Shown here: one piece after another, positions 7,196-15,167 of the stretch
Layout of the letters: each line of letters begins with the position of its first letter
How positions within the stretch are numbered: position 1 is the first letter of the stretch
Source of the DNA: JAICNR01 sp035699465
GTDB lineage: Bacteria; Gemmatimonadota; Gemmatimonadetes; JACCXV01; JAHWKZ01
NCBI GenBank assembly: GCA_035699465.1
Contig: DASSPT010000163.1
Span: 1 to 21,466, forward strand
Direction of reading: 5' to 3'
DNA: 21,466 nucleotides
Notes under the pieces: model-generated
What the model was told of the DNA's origin: nothing
Databases searched by the model: none
What the model saw: only the letters and a program-made list of their open reading frames with translations
Position numbers and translations under genes: made by a program

Positions 7196-8245
7196 CTAGG
7201 GCCGCCCCTCCCCCTTCCATTCCTCGTCGTCGTCCCACTCCCAGTACCGCTCCCACTCCTCGGCCCCGAGCGAGTGATCTCCGGGCTCCCCCAGCGCGCG
7301 GTCTTCGCTCCGTATCCGCGCGTCGATCTCGCGCCGCAGCCCGCGCCGCCGTAGCCAGTACAGACCCAGCACGACGATCGCCAGCACCACCCACAACCCC
7401 TGCTGACCGCTCAACGCGACCGTCCAGCCGTACTGCCGGCCGAGCTCGGACTCCCATTCGGCGTAGTACTGATCCAACGTGAGGCCGAAGGTTCCGCGCA
7501 GCGCCTGATCGAACGTGGCGCCCTCCCGTATCCGGGCGATCAGCTGTCCCAGCCCCATCGCCCCACCCCGGCGCTCGAGCCCCCGGACCGCGGCCACGGC
7601 CTGTACGTACGCGACCGTCGGATCGCCGGTGACCGGGAAGCTCCCGCCGAGATCGTCCAGCGGCACGAAGGTCCCCGAGATCCGCGCCCACGCCAGCCGG
7701 TAGGGATCCACCCAGCGCCACTCGTCGGCGTAGAGGGCGGCGAACCCCTCGTGGAACCAGCGGGGCACCTCGTCTTCCCCCCTCCCGAGGGCCACACCCA
7801 GGTACACGTGGCCGAGCTCGTGCCTGAGCACGATGGCCGGGTCGACGTCGACATCGCCCGTGATCCTCGGCGAGCGCATGACGACGCGCCGGAGCTGCGG
7901 GAACGCCACCGCGAGGCCCCAGTCGGGAGCCCTCCCGGCCGTCATCTCGGCGAACTCGCCCTCGGTCGATGCGATGACGACATCGATCGTGTCGGCGGGA
8001 AGGTCGAGCGGAACCACTGGCGCAGGCACGAAGGCGCCGGCCCGCTCGGCCAGGAGCGCCACGATCGCGGAGTCGGCGGGCGCGTGATGGAAGACGACAG
8101 GCCGGCCGCCCGGCGCCTCGACGATGATCCGCGCGCGTGGCGCCCCGGCCCCGGGCGGGCTTCCTTCCTGCGCGCTGCCCGAGACCGAAGAGCCTGCCCA
8201 CACGAGGGCGAAGAGCGCGGCCCGAAGCGCGATTCGAGCCTTCAC
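7196..8245 (-). CDS. exported HExxH metallopeptidase with C-terminal membrane anchor
   Basis: A 349-residue protein. Residues 1-25 form a signal peptide (LRAALFALVWAGSSVSGSAQ). HELGH at 142-146 is an HExxH zinc site. FHEGFA, with Glu166 19 residues after the second histidine, is the third ligand expected for gluzincins of the peptidase MA type. A hydrophobic anchor (LWVVLAIVVLGLYWL, about 284-298) precedes an Arg-rich stretch and a very acidic, Trp-rich tail (EEWERYWEWDDDEEW). This gives a periplasmic peptidase domain and a cytoplasmic tail. The start is GTG 8245, one base after the rluD-like stop; the longer open frame upstream only overlaps that gene. Substrate unknown. It is paired with the downstream M14 gene. 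Confidence 0.85.
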   Translation of the reverse strand: MKARIALRAALFALVWAGSSVSGSAQEGSPPGAGAPRARIIVEAPGGRPVVFHHAPADSAIVALLAERAGAFVPAPVVPLDLPADTIDVVIASTEGEFAEMTAGRAPDWGLAVAFPQLRRVVMRSPRITGDVDVDPAIVLRHELGHVYLGVALGRGEDEVPRWFHEGFAALYADEWRWVDPYRLAWARISGTFVPLDDLGGSFPVTGDPTVAYVQAVAAVRGLERRGGAMGLGQLIARIREGATFDQALRGTFGLTLDQYYAEWESELGRQYGWTVALSGQQGLWVVLAIVVLGLYWLRRRGLRREIDARIRSEDRALGEPGDHSLGAEEWERYWEWDDDEEWKGEGRP

Positions 8246-8246
8246 G

Positions 8247-9260
8247 TCAGGCCCGGTGTCGCCGCAGGACCGCGCGCAGATCGTCGAGGTCGGCCGGGAG
8301 CGGCGACTCGACCCGCAACCGCTCCCCCGTGCGGGGGTGGTCGAACTCCAGCGCCCGTGCGTGGAGCGCCTGCCGCCCCGCATGCACGGCCGCCTCTCGG
8401 GCCCATGCCATCCCCGGACCGTGGAACCCACGCGCCCGGGACGGCCCGCCGCCGTACCGCGAGTCGCCCAGGACCGGATGCCCCGCGTCGGCGAGGTGAA
8501 CGCGGATCTGGTGCGTCCGGCCCGTCTCGAGACCGATCTCCAGCCACTCGGCAACGGCGTACCGCTCGAGCACCCGCCACCGGGTGACCGCGGCGCGCAC
8601 GCGGCGGGCGCGCGTGGACATCCGCTGCCGGTCGCCGAGCGCGCGGCCGATCGGCGCATCGAACGTGCCATCGACCCCATTCAGTTGCCCCCAGGCGAAC
8701 GCCCAATAGGTCTTGTCGACCGTGCGCGCGGCGAACTGGGCGGAGAGCGCGCCATGCGCCGCGTCGCTCTTGGCGATCAAAAGGCAGCCCGAGGTGTCCT
8801 TGTCGAGCCGGTGCACGAGACCCGCCTTCCGCTCGTCGCCCACGCCGGCGATCTCGGGCCGGTGATGGAGAAGCGCGTTGACCAGCGTGTCGTCGGGATG
8901 GCCGGGACCGGGATGGACCACGAGCCCCGCGGGCTTGTCGAGGACCAGGAGCGCGTCGTCCTCCCAGAGGATCGACAACGGGATATCGGCCGGTGCCAGG
9001 ATCGACTCCGCCTTGGGCACGACCTCCACGACGATCTCGGATCCCGCCTCGACGGAGTCGCTCGCCCGGCGGACCGTGACGCCGTCGACCCTCACGCCGC
9101 CGGCATCGATCGCCTTACGGATGCGCATCCGCGACAGCGGCACGAGCCCGGCCAGGAGCTTGTCGATCCTCCCCCCTGCCGAATCGGGCACGCGCACCCG
9201 ATACGTCTCGATCGCGGCTTCGCTCCGCGTCTTTTCGACTTCTTCCGCCGGCGCGCTCAA
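8247..9260 (-). CDS. rluD: RluA/RluD-family 23S rRNA pseudouridine synthase
   Basis: A 337-residue pseudouridine synthase. The S4 RNA-binding domain is at about residues 20-80 (RVPDSAGGRIDKLLAGLVPL). The catalytic domain holds HRLDKDTSG at 150-158, where Asp153 is the nucleophilic aspartate. LVLDKPAGLVVHPGPGH, GRTHQIRVHLADAGHPVLGD and the C-terminal HARALEFDHPRTG are family signatures. An S4 domain plus this catalytic core is the RluD layout (positions 1911/1915/1917 of 23S rRNA in E. coli), but RluC/RluD-like relatives cannot be told apart by eye. The start is probably the TTG at 9260 overlapping the lspA stop (TTGA); AAGGA abuts it closely. GTG codons a little further in would clip the S4 domain. 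Gene order lspA-rluD is common in bacteria. Confidence 0.92.
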   Translation of the reverse strand: MSAPAEEVEKTRSEAAIETYRVRVPDSAGGRIDKLLAGLVPLSRMRIRKAIDAGGVRVDGVTVRRASDSVEAGSEIVVEVVPKAESILAPADIPLSILWEDDALLVLDKPAGLVVHPGPGHPDDTLVNALLHHRPEIAGVGDERKAGLVHRLDKDTSGCLLIAKSDAAHGALSAQFAARTVDKTYWAFAWGQLNGVDGTFDAPIGRALGDRQRMSTRARRVRAAVTRWRVLERYAVAEWLEIGLETGRTHQIRVHLADAGHPVLGDSRYGGGPSRARGFHGPGMAWAREAAVHAGRQALHARALEFDHPRTGERLRVESPLPADLDDLRAVLRRHRA

Positions 9261-9754
9261 TCCTTGAACAGGTATGTCCAGGCGAGCAGGACGGCGCCGA
9301 TCGTCACGGCGCTGTCGGCGACGTTGAAGATCGGCCAGTAGTGACCCGCGATTCCGACCTGGATGAAGTCGACGACCATCGACCAGCGAATGCGGTCGAT
9401 GATGTTCCCGATCGCACCCCCCAGGATGAGCGCCAGCGCCACCCGCTGCAGCCGTTCGTTGCGGGGAGCGGTAAGGAGGAGGTAGAGGACGAGCACCGAG
9501 GCCACGGTGGCGAGCACCAGGAACACACGCGAGGAGTGCGCGCCGATCGAGAGCCCGAACGCGGCGCCCTCGTTGTGGATGTACGTGAGACGCAAGACGT
9601 TCCCTATCACGGGGATCGTCTCGTTCAGCGTCATGCTCGCGCGGACCCACGACTTCGTGAGCTGGTCGAGGACCAGAACGGCGAGCGGAAGTACTGTTTC
9701 GAACGTCAGCGAGATGCGCCGCGGCTGACTCAGTGTCTCAGATGCCCCTTCCAT
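9257..9754 (-). CDS. lspA: lipoprotein signal peptidase (signal peptidase II)
   Basis: A 165-residue inner-membrane aspartyl protease that removes signal peptides from prolipoproteins after lipidation. It has four hydrophobic segments. The catalytic aspartates are in GNIIDR (Asp120) and FNVADSAVTIG (Asp147), both intact. The early LDQLTKSWV and NEGAAFGL motifs are also conserved. ATG 9754 is chosen because GAGGAGA lies directly upstream and the length fits the family; the frame runs open to 9859 but only over the neighbouring gene. Its start overlaps the dksA/traR-like stop by 17 bp. One likely client is the lipoprotein encoded at 17551-18762. Confidence 0.96.
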   Translation of the reverse strand: MEGASETLSQPRRISLTFETVLPLAVLVLDQLTKSWVRASMTLNETIPVIGNVLRLTYIHNEGAAFGLSIGAHSSRVFLVLATVASVLVLYLLLTAPRNERLQRVALALILGGAIGNIIDRIRWSMVVDFIQVGIAGHYWPIFNVADSAVTIGAVLLAWTYLFKD

Positions 9755-10121
9755 TCTCCTCTCGCGCTTTGCAGGCCACGCAGAGGGTCGCGTACGGCAG
9801 TGCCTCCAGGCGCTCCCACGCGATTCGCTCGCCGCAGATCTCGCAATTCCCGAATCCATCGGGTTCCTTGTACAGACGACGCAGCGCGCTGTCGATCTGG
9901 TACAGCTGGCGTCCCTCCTGCGACGCGAACAGAAACGCCTTCTCCCGCTCCATCGCGTCGGTACCCTGATCGGCCATGTGGAAGGAATACGCGCTCAGGT
10001 CGCCAGATGCGGCGCGCGTCGTGTCGTGGTAGTTCTCGTCGAAGAATCCGAGCTCCTTGAGCACCTGCTCCCGCTCTTCCAGCAACCGGCGCTCGAGCAG
10101 CTCCACACGCTTCTTGTCCAT
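9738..10121 (-). CDS. DksA/TraR-type zinc-finger protein
   Basis: A 127-residue protein: an N-terminal coiled coil (residues 1-25, KKRVELLERRLLEEREQVL), a linker with DTTRAASGDLSAYSFHMADQ, a second helix, and a C-terminal four-cysteine zinc finger (Cys93, Cys96, Cys114, Cys117 in CEIC ... CVAC). This is the DksA/TraR fold, which enters the RNA polymerase secondary channel. The linker lacks the paired DxxDxA acidic tip of E. coli DksA, so true DksA/ppGpp activity is not assured. ATG 10121 is preceded by AAGGGA at good spacing; ATG 10136 five codons earlier is possible. It sits between ileS and lspA in the run. Confidence 0.9.
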   Translation of the reverse strand: MDKKRVELLERRLLEEREQVLKELGFFDENYHDTTRAASGDLSAYSFHMADQGTDAMEREKAFLFASQEGRQLYQIDSALRRLYKEPDGFGNCEICGERIAWERLEALPYATLCVACKAREENGRGI

Positions 10122-10147
10122 TTCGCTTCCCTTCATTTCGGTTTCGG

Positions 10148-12952
10148 TTACTCTCGAATCTCGCTCCGGAGACCTCGATCGACGATCCCCGCGCATTCTC
10201 CGCACAGATCCGGATGAGAGACGTCGGCTCCCACGTCCGTGCGATATCTCCAGCAGCGCTGGCACTTCCGCCCCTGTGCCGGGGATGCCGACACCTGGAA
10301 CTCCCCTTCCCCCTCCGCGGCCTCGCGCACAGTCACCCGCGAGACGATGAACACCTCCTCCAGGTCCTCCGACCGGCGCTGCAGGATTTCCCGCTCGCCG
10401 TCGTTGGCGATCGCGATCTCGACCTGTCCGTCGAGGGACGAGCCGATCTCCTTCTTCTCCCTCAGCTTCTCGAGCTCCGCCGTGACCGCTTGTCGGGCAC
10501 GCAGGAGCACGTCCCACTCGCGCTCGAGCTCGGCGTCGCGCAGCTCCGGACGAGCGGGCGCGAACTCCGCCAGGTGCACGCTCTCCACCGCGGCACCGCC
10601 CAGGGCCCCCCACGCCTCCTCGGCGGTGAACGAGAGGATAGGCGCAAGCAGACGGATCAGCGAGTCCAGGATGAATCCGAGCGCCGTCTGGGCGCTCCGC
10701 CGGGCGTGGGAACCCGACGGCTGCGTGTACAGCCGCACCTTGATCCCGTCGAGGTAGATCCCGGAAAGATCCACGGTGCAGTAGTTGACCAGCCGCTGAT
10801 ACGCCACGTGGAACTCGAACTCGGAATAGGAGCGGAGCACGTCCTCGGCGGTGCGCTCGAGCTCAGCCAGCGCCCAGCGATCGAAGGGCAGGAGCGACTC
10901 CAGCGGTACGGCGTGCGCCTCTCGATCGAAGTCCGACAGGTTCCCGAGCAGGAACCGCAAAGTGTTCCGGATCCGCCGATACGCCTCCGAGACCTGGTCG
11001 ATCCCGTCCCAGCTGAAGCGCCCGTCCCTCGTGAAATCGTTCGCCGCGGTCCAGAGCCGCACGATGTCGGCGCCCCGCGCCTCCACGACCTGGGCGGGGT
11101 CGATCACGTTGCCGAGCGACTTGTGCATCGCGCGGCCCTGGGCGTCGACCATCCAGCCGTGCGTGAGCACGGTCCGGTACGGGGCCGCGTCCCGCGTCGC
11201 GACCGCGAGGATCAACGAAGAGTTGAACCAGCCGCGATGCTGGTCCGGTCCTTCCTTGTACATGTCGGCCGGCCACGAGAGGTCGTCCCGGCCCTCGAGC
11301 ACCGCGCGCTGGGACGAACCCGAGTCGAACCACACGTCGAGGATCTCGATCTCGCGCCGGAACGAGGTCGCGTCGGGGCCGCAGCGCGGACAGTGCGTCC
11401 CTTCCGGAACGATCTGATCGACCCCCTCGGCGAACCAGGCGTCCGCGCCCCGTTCCCGGATGAGCCCGGCTACGTGACGGACGAGTCCCGCGTCGAGGAT
11501 CGGCTCCTCGCACTTCCGGCAATAGACCGCCGGGATCCCGACTCCCCACGCGCGCTGCCGCGACAGGCACCAGTCGGGGCGCTGCTCCACCATGGTCGAG
11601 ATGCGGTTCACCGTCGACTCGGGGATCCACCGCACCTTGGCGATCTCCTCGAGCGCGCGACGGCGCAGGTCTCTGTGGTCGAGGGACAGGAACCACTGCA
11701 CGGTCGCACGGAAGATCACCGGGTTCTTGCAGCGCCAGCAGTGCGGATAGGAGTGGACGACGTCGTCGTTGGCGACGAGCAGTCCGCGCGCGTCGAGGTC
11801 CTCGATGATGCGGGGGTTCGCGTCCCAGATGAGCATGCCCGCGTAGGTCGGGGTGGCCGCCAGGTAGACTCCGTCCGGTCCGACCGGATTGTAGATCTCG
11901 AGCCCCTCCGCCCGACCGACCGCGAAATCCTCGGCCCCGTGCCCGGGCGCCGTATGGACGACTCCCGTCCCCTCGCCGGTCGACACGTGGTCGGCGAGGT
12001 AGAGGGGGCTCGCGCGATCCTCCAGCGGATGGGTGAAGACGAGCCCCTGAAGCTCGCGACCGGCAAGCGTGCGCACGACGCGCGCTCGCGAGAACAGTTT
12101 CGCCAGCTCGTCGTGCCGGTCGGACGCGTAGAGAAGCGAGCCGCGATCGGTCTCCACCACCGCGTACTCGACGTCCGGGTGGACCACGACGGCCCGGTTG
12201 GCGGGAAGCGTCCAGGGCGTCGTGGTCCAGATCAGCACTCCGGGGGACTCCGCGTCGGCCCCGAAGACGCCGTTCGGGTCGGCGCGCAGGTCGAACTTGA
12301 CCGTGATCGACGGCGACTTCTTGTCCGCGTATTCGATCTCGGCCTCCGCCAGCGCGGTCTGGCACACCGTGCACCAGTGGATGGGCCTCAAGCCCCGGTA
12401 CACGTACCCGCCTTCCACCAGATCCGCGAACACCTCGACGATGTCGGCCTCGTACTCGTTCGACATCGTCAGGTACGGATCGTCCCATGCGCCCCAGCCC
12501 CCGAGGCGACGGAATTCCGCCCGCTGCGTGGCCACCCACTCGGCGGCGTACTCGCGGCAGCGCATCCGAAGCTCCAGGAGCCCGGGCTGCTCCCCTCGCT
12601 CCTGGAACTCCCGCTGGACGTTGATCTCGATCGGCATCCCGTGACAGTCCCAGCCCGGCACGTAGGGTGCGTCGTATCCCATCATCGAGCGGCTGCGGAC
12701 GATGATGTCCTTCTGGATCTTGTCCACGGCGTGGCCGAGGTGGATGTGTCCGTTCGCGTACGGGGGTCCGTCGTGGAGCACCCACCGCTCGCGATCGGCG
12801 CGCCGACGACGCAACTCGGCGTACAGGTCGCGCTCCTGCCAGCGCGCGAGCGTCTCGGGCTCCCGCTGCGGCAGGTTGGCGCGCATCGGGAACGCCGTTC
12901 GCGGCAGGTTCAGCGTCTCCTTGTAGTCCCGCTGGCGCGTCGCGTCGGACAC
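10148..12952 (-). CDS. ileS: isoleucyl-tRNA synthetase
   Basis: A 934-residue class I synthetase. The HIGH motif is HLGH at 71-74 within PYANGHIHLGHAVDK. The editing (CP1) domain shows TTTPWTLPANRAV (243-255) and GTGVVHTAPGHGAEDF. WFDSGSS and QHRGWFNSSL are conserved core segments. The KMSKS loop reads AMHKS (608-612), an unusual form that keeps the second lysine, Lys611. The C-terminal zinc site is CQRC ... CGEC (Cys897, 900, 917, 920), typical of the bacterial type. GTG 12952 is the start, directly after the purine nucleoside phosphorylase stop, with GGAGGTGG just upstream. No T-box is visible; the gene is internal to the operon. Confidence 0.97.
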   Translation of the reverse strand: MSDATRQRDYKETLNLPRTAFPMRANLPQREPETLARWQERDLYAELRRRRADRERWVLHDGPPYANGHIHLGHAVDKIQKDIIVRSRSMMGYDAPYVPGWDCHGMPIEINVQREFQERGEQPGLLELRMRCREYAAEWVATQRAEFRRLGGWGAWDDPYLTMSNEYEADIVEVFADLVEGGYVYRGLRPIHWCTVCQTALAEAEIEYADKKSPSITVKFDLRADPNGVFGADAESPGVLIWTTTPWTLPANRAVVVHPDVEYAVVETDRGSLLYASDRHDELAKLFSRARVVRTLAGRELQGLVFTHPLEDRASPLYLADHVSTGEGTGVVHTAPGHGAEDFAVGRAEGLEIYNPVGPDGVYLAATPTYAGMLIWDANPRIIEDLDARGLLVANDDVVHSYPHCWRCKNPVIFRATVQWFLSLDHRDLRRRALEEIAKVRWIPESTVNRISTMVEQRPDWCLSRQRAWGVGIPAVYCRKCEEPILDAGLVRHVAGLIRERGADAWFAEGVDQIVPEGTHCPRCGPDATSFRREIEILDVWFDSGSSQRAVLEGRDDLSWPADMYKEGPDQHRGWFNSSLILAVATRDAAPYRTVLTHGWMVDAQGRAMHKSLGNVIDPAQVVEARGADIVRLWTAANDFTRDGRFSWDGIDQVSEAYRRIRNTLRFLLGNLSDFDREAHAVPLESLLPFDRWALAELERTAEDVLRSYSEFEFHVAYQRLVNYCTVDLSGIYLDGIKVRLYTQPSGSHARRSAQTALGFILDSLIRLLAPILSFTAEEAWGALGGAAVESVHLAEFAPARPELRDAELEREWDVLLRARQAVTAELEKLREKKEIGSSLDGQVEIAIANDGEREILQRRSEDLEEVFIVSRVTVREAAEGEGEFQVSASPAQGRKCQRCWRYRTDVGADVSHPDLCGECAGIVDRGLRSEIRE

Positions 12953-13813
12953 TCAGGCCACCTCCAGGGGCGCCAGCCGCTCCGCCTCGTCGAGGCGCCC
13001 GATCGTTTCCCGGATGATCCGCGTCATGCGGGGCTCGGCCTCGCCGGCCACACGGATGATCGTCTCCACGTCGACGGGCTCCAGGGAATCGGGGAAGCAC
13101 TCGTCGGTGACGATCGAGATGCCCAGCACGCGCATGCCCCCGTGCCGGGCGACGATCACCTCGGGCACCGTGCTCATGCCGACAACGTCCGCGCCGATCA
13201 TCCGCAGGAAGCGGTACTCGGCGCGCGTCTCGAGATTGGGCCCTGCGACCGCGACGTAGACTCCCACGTGGAGCCGTATCCCCGCCTCGAGGGCCACCCG
13301 GTCGGCGAGCGCGCCGAGGCCCCGGTCGTAGGGCTCGCTCATGTCGGGGAAGCGCGGCCCCAGCTCGTCGAGGTTCGGCCCCCGAAGGGGATTGTCTCCG
13401 ATCATGTTGATGTGGTCGTCGATTCGCATGAGGTCTCCGCGGCGATAGCTCGGATGCATCCCCCCGCAGGCGTTGGATACGACCAGCGTGTCCACCCCCA
13501 TCCGCTGCATGACCCGGATCGGGAAGGTCACCTGCTCCATCGAGTATCCCTCGTAGTAGTGGAACCTGCCCTGCATCGCCATGACCTGGCGGCCCTCGAG
13601 CCGCCCGACGACGAGTCGGCCGCTGTGGCTCTCCACCGTCGAGACCGGAAAGTGCGGGATCGCGGAGTACTCGATCGTGTGGTCTACCTCGATGTCACGA
13701 ATGAGAGCCCCGAGTCCGGTGCCGAGCACGACCCCCACCTCGGGCCTGCGTTCCGTCCGGCCGCGAATGGATGCCACGGCCTCGTCGATCCGCTGTGTCA
13801 GGTTATCGCTCAC
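12953..13813 (-). CDS. purine nucleoside phosphorylase, PNP/MTAP family
   Basis: A 286-residue trimeric-type (class I) purine nucleoside phosphorylase that releases the base and ribose-1-phosphate from purine nucleosides. Phosphate-site motifs are visible: GTGLG (31-35), SHSG (62-65), QGRFHYYEG (81-89) and NACGG (114-118). The base/ribose site shows GPNLET (191-196) and GMSTVPE (212-218). At the position of Asn243 of human PNP there is Asp237 (SIVTDECF), as in methylthioadenosine phosphorylases, so the preferred base may not be the usual 6-oxopurine. GTG 13813 has AAGGGA upstream and overlaps the divIVA-like stop by 11 bp. The role is purine salvage in the cytoplasm. Confidence 0.93.
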   Translation of the reverse strand: MSDNLTQRIDEAVASIRGRTERRPEVGVVLGTGLGALIRDIEVDHTIEYSAIPHFPVSTVESHSGRLVVGRLEGRQVMAMQGRFHYYEGYSMEQVTFPIRVMQRMGVDTLVVSNACGGMHPSYRRGDLMRIDDHINMIGDNPLRGPNLDELGPRFPDMSEPYDRGLGALADRVALEAGIRLHVGVYVAVAGPNLETRAEYRFLRMIGADVVGMSTVPEVIVARHGGMRVLGISIVTDECFPDSLEPVDVETIIRVAGEAEPRMTRIIRETIGRLDEAERLAPLEVA

Positions 13814-14297
13814 GAGTCCCTTTCCTGCGGGGTCCGGCGTCGCCGTCCGCGAGCAGCGGGTGCGCCTCCAGAGTCCGGCGGTGCTCGTCCAGGAACGCCT
13901 TCAGGCGGCTCAGGAACGCCCGCTCGCCGGCCTGGAGCTCCTCGATCCGCTGCTCCAGCGATTCCCGGCGGCGTTCGGCCTCGGCGACCATCCGCTCCGA
14001 CTCCACCTTCGCCTCGCGCTTGAGGAGCTCCCCCTCCCGCGTCGCCGCTTCCTTCGCTTCCTCCGCCTGGCGCTGCGCGCCGGCCATCGTCTCCTTGAGC
14101 GCCTGCTCCATCTGGCGATAGTCCGCGACCGTCGACTGAACCGCCTCGAGCCGCTCCTCCAAGCCGTTTATCCGGAGGACCAGGGCCGCCATCTCCTCCG
14201 AGACGAGCTCGAGGAACGCGTCCACGGCCACGGGATCGTAGCCCCGAAACACCTTCTCGAACTCCTGCTTCTTCACTTCCAGCGGCGTCAGCGACAC
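13803..14297 (-). CDS. DivIVA-domain coiled-coil protein
   Basis: A 164-residue protein beginning LTPLEVKKQEFEKVFRGYDP, the lipid-binding DivIVA/GpsB N-terminal motif, followed by VDAFLELVSEEM. A long continuous coiled coil then runs to about residue 145, rich in Glu/Arg/Ala. The tail is basic (GPRRKGTRER). Such proteins bind curved membrane and organise polar growth or division; the role in a diderm of this type is not established. GTG 14297 is preceded by AAGGG six bases upstream and lies two bases after the yggS stop. Adjacency of yggS and divIVA recalls the ylmE-divIVA order next to division genes in Gram-positives. Confidence 0.88.
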   Translation of the reverse strand: MSLTPLEVKKQEFEKVFRGYDPVAVDAFLELVSEEMAALVLRINGLEERLEAVQSTVADYRQMEQALKETMAGAQRQAEEAKEAATREGELLKREAKVESERMVAEAERRRESLEQRIEELQAGERAFLSRLKAFLDEHRRTLEAHPLLADGDAGPRRKGTRER

Positions 14298-14299
14298 GC

Positions 14300-15019
14300 T
14301 CAGCCCTTCCCGCGCGAGCCGAAGAGAACGGTTCCCAGCCGTACCATCGTCGAGCCCTCCTCGATCGCCAGCTCGAAGTCGCCGGACATTCCCATGGAGA
14401 GCGTGTCCGGAATCAGACCCTCGCGCTCCCCCAGCGCGACCAGGTCCTCGAAGAGCGCGCCGGCCCGGCGGAAGGCTCTCCTGACGATCGCCTCGTCGGC
14501 GGTGAAGGGCGCCATCGTCATCAGTCCCCGAACCGTGAGCCCGGGCAGCTCCGCGACCTTGCAGGCCTCCTCGATCGCCTGGTCCGGAGGAAAGCCGTGC
14601 TTCTGTTCCTCCCCGCCCGCGTTCACCTCGATCAGCACGGGCATCCGGACGGGTCGGTCTCGAACCCGGCGGGACAGCTCTTCCGCGAGCCGCAGGGAAT
14701 CGACGGACTGGATCCAGTCGAACACGCCCACGGCCAGTCGCGCCTTGTTGCGCTGCAGATGGCCCACCATGTGCCGAACGGCGCCGTGACGCTCGAGAGA
14801 CTCCGCCGCCGCGGGGAACTTCTCCGCCGCCTCTCCGACCCGGTTCTCGCCGATCCTGCTGAGCCCCGCCTCCAGCGCGGCGACGAGCGTGCTCACCGGA
14901 TGACCCTTGGTGATCGCGACGATGTGGATCTCCACCGGATCCCGACCGCATCTGGCGCAGGCCACCGCGATCCGGTCCTCGACCCGGCGCAGGCTCTCCG
15001 TCACTCCGCCGCGAACCAT
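14300..15019 (-). CDS. yggS: YggS-family PLP homeostasis protein
   Basis: A 239-residue fold-type III PLP-binding protein (YggS/PROSC/YlmE family), which carries PLP and tunes vitamin B6 and amino-acid pools without known catalysis. The PLP lysine is Lys38 in VAITKGHP. Other signatures are RIGENRVGEAAEK, MVGHLQRNKAR, and the phosphate-binding C-terminal segment SMGMSGDFELAI ... GSTMVRLGTVLFG. ATG 15019 has no Shine-Dalgarno and lies only 11 bases beyond a candidate -10 element, so the message may be nearly leaderless. It is the first gene of the long minus-strand run and diverges from the TPR-GWxTD gene. Confidence 0.95.
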   Translation of the reverse strand: MVRGGVTESLRRVEDRIAVACARCGRDPVEIHIVAITKGHPVSTLVAALEAGLSRIGENRVGEAAEKFPAAAESLERHGAVRHMVGHLQRNKARLAVGVFDWIQSVDSLRLAEELSRRVRDRPVRMPVLIEVNAGGEEQKHGFPPDQAIEEACKVAELPGLTVRGLMTMAPFTADEAIVRRAFRRAGALFEDLVALGEREGLIPDTLSMGMSGDFELAIEEGSTMVRLGTVLFGSRGKG

Positions 15020-15030
15020 AATAGCATGGG

Positions 15031-15059
15031 AATCTACCCCCCCTGTCGGGTCGGTTCAA
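15031..15059 (-). promoter_or_regulatory. promoter candidate for the yggS-to-peptidase run
   Basis: On the minus strand TTGAAC (15059-15054) and TAGATT (15036-15031) are 17 bp apart, each a 4-of-6 match to the sigma-70 consensus. Transcription would start within a few bases of the yggS ATG. A TATTAT closer to the ATG is a better -10 but has no -35 partner. Confidence 0.4.
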
Positions 15060-15094
15060 CAAACCGCCCAAACCACCTGTCACCCTGGCGGGAC

Positions 15095-15126
15095 CTTAAA
15101 CCCCGCCGTCGGGAGACCGGTTTTGC
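15095..15126 (+). promoter_or_regulatory. CTTAAACCC element upstream of GWxTD gene 1
   Basis: CTTAAACCC at 15095-15103 is followed 19 bp after TTAAAC by TTTTGC. The same nonamer, with a TTTATA at the same 19-bp distance, precedes the second GWxTD gene. It could be a shared promoter or factor site. The remainder of 15020-15167 shows no gene. Confidence 0.3.
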
Positions 15127-15167
15127 TGGAAGAAGGGCGCCCTCACCGACATATTCCCGGAGCCGAT

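Noticed and set aside
7131..8201. In-frame 357-codon extension of the M14 gene
   Set aside because: It overlaps the HExxH peptidase in another frame and lacks domain content; a signal peptide and Shine-Dalgarno mark the start at 7130.
12953..13100. T-box leader before ileS
   Set aside because: ileS starts immediately after the phosphorylase stop, leaving no leader; no T-box sequence was seen.
10214..14023. Very long plus-strand open frame (1269 codons) opposite ileS, pnp and divIVA-like genes
   Set aside because: Its translation is Arg/Pro/His-rich with no domain, while the minus strand encodes clear IleS and PNP. It is an antisense shadow caused by high GC content.
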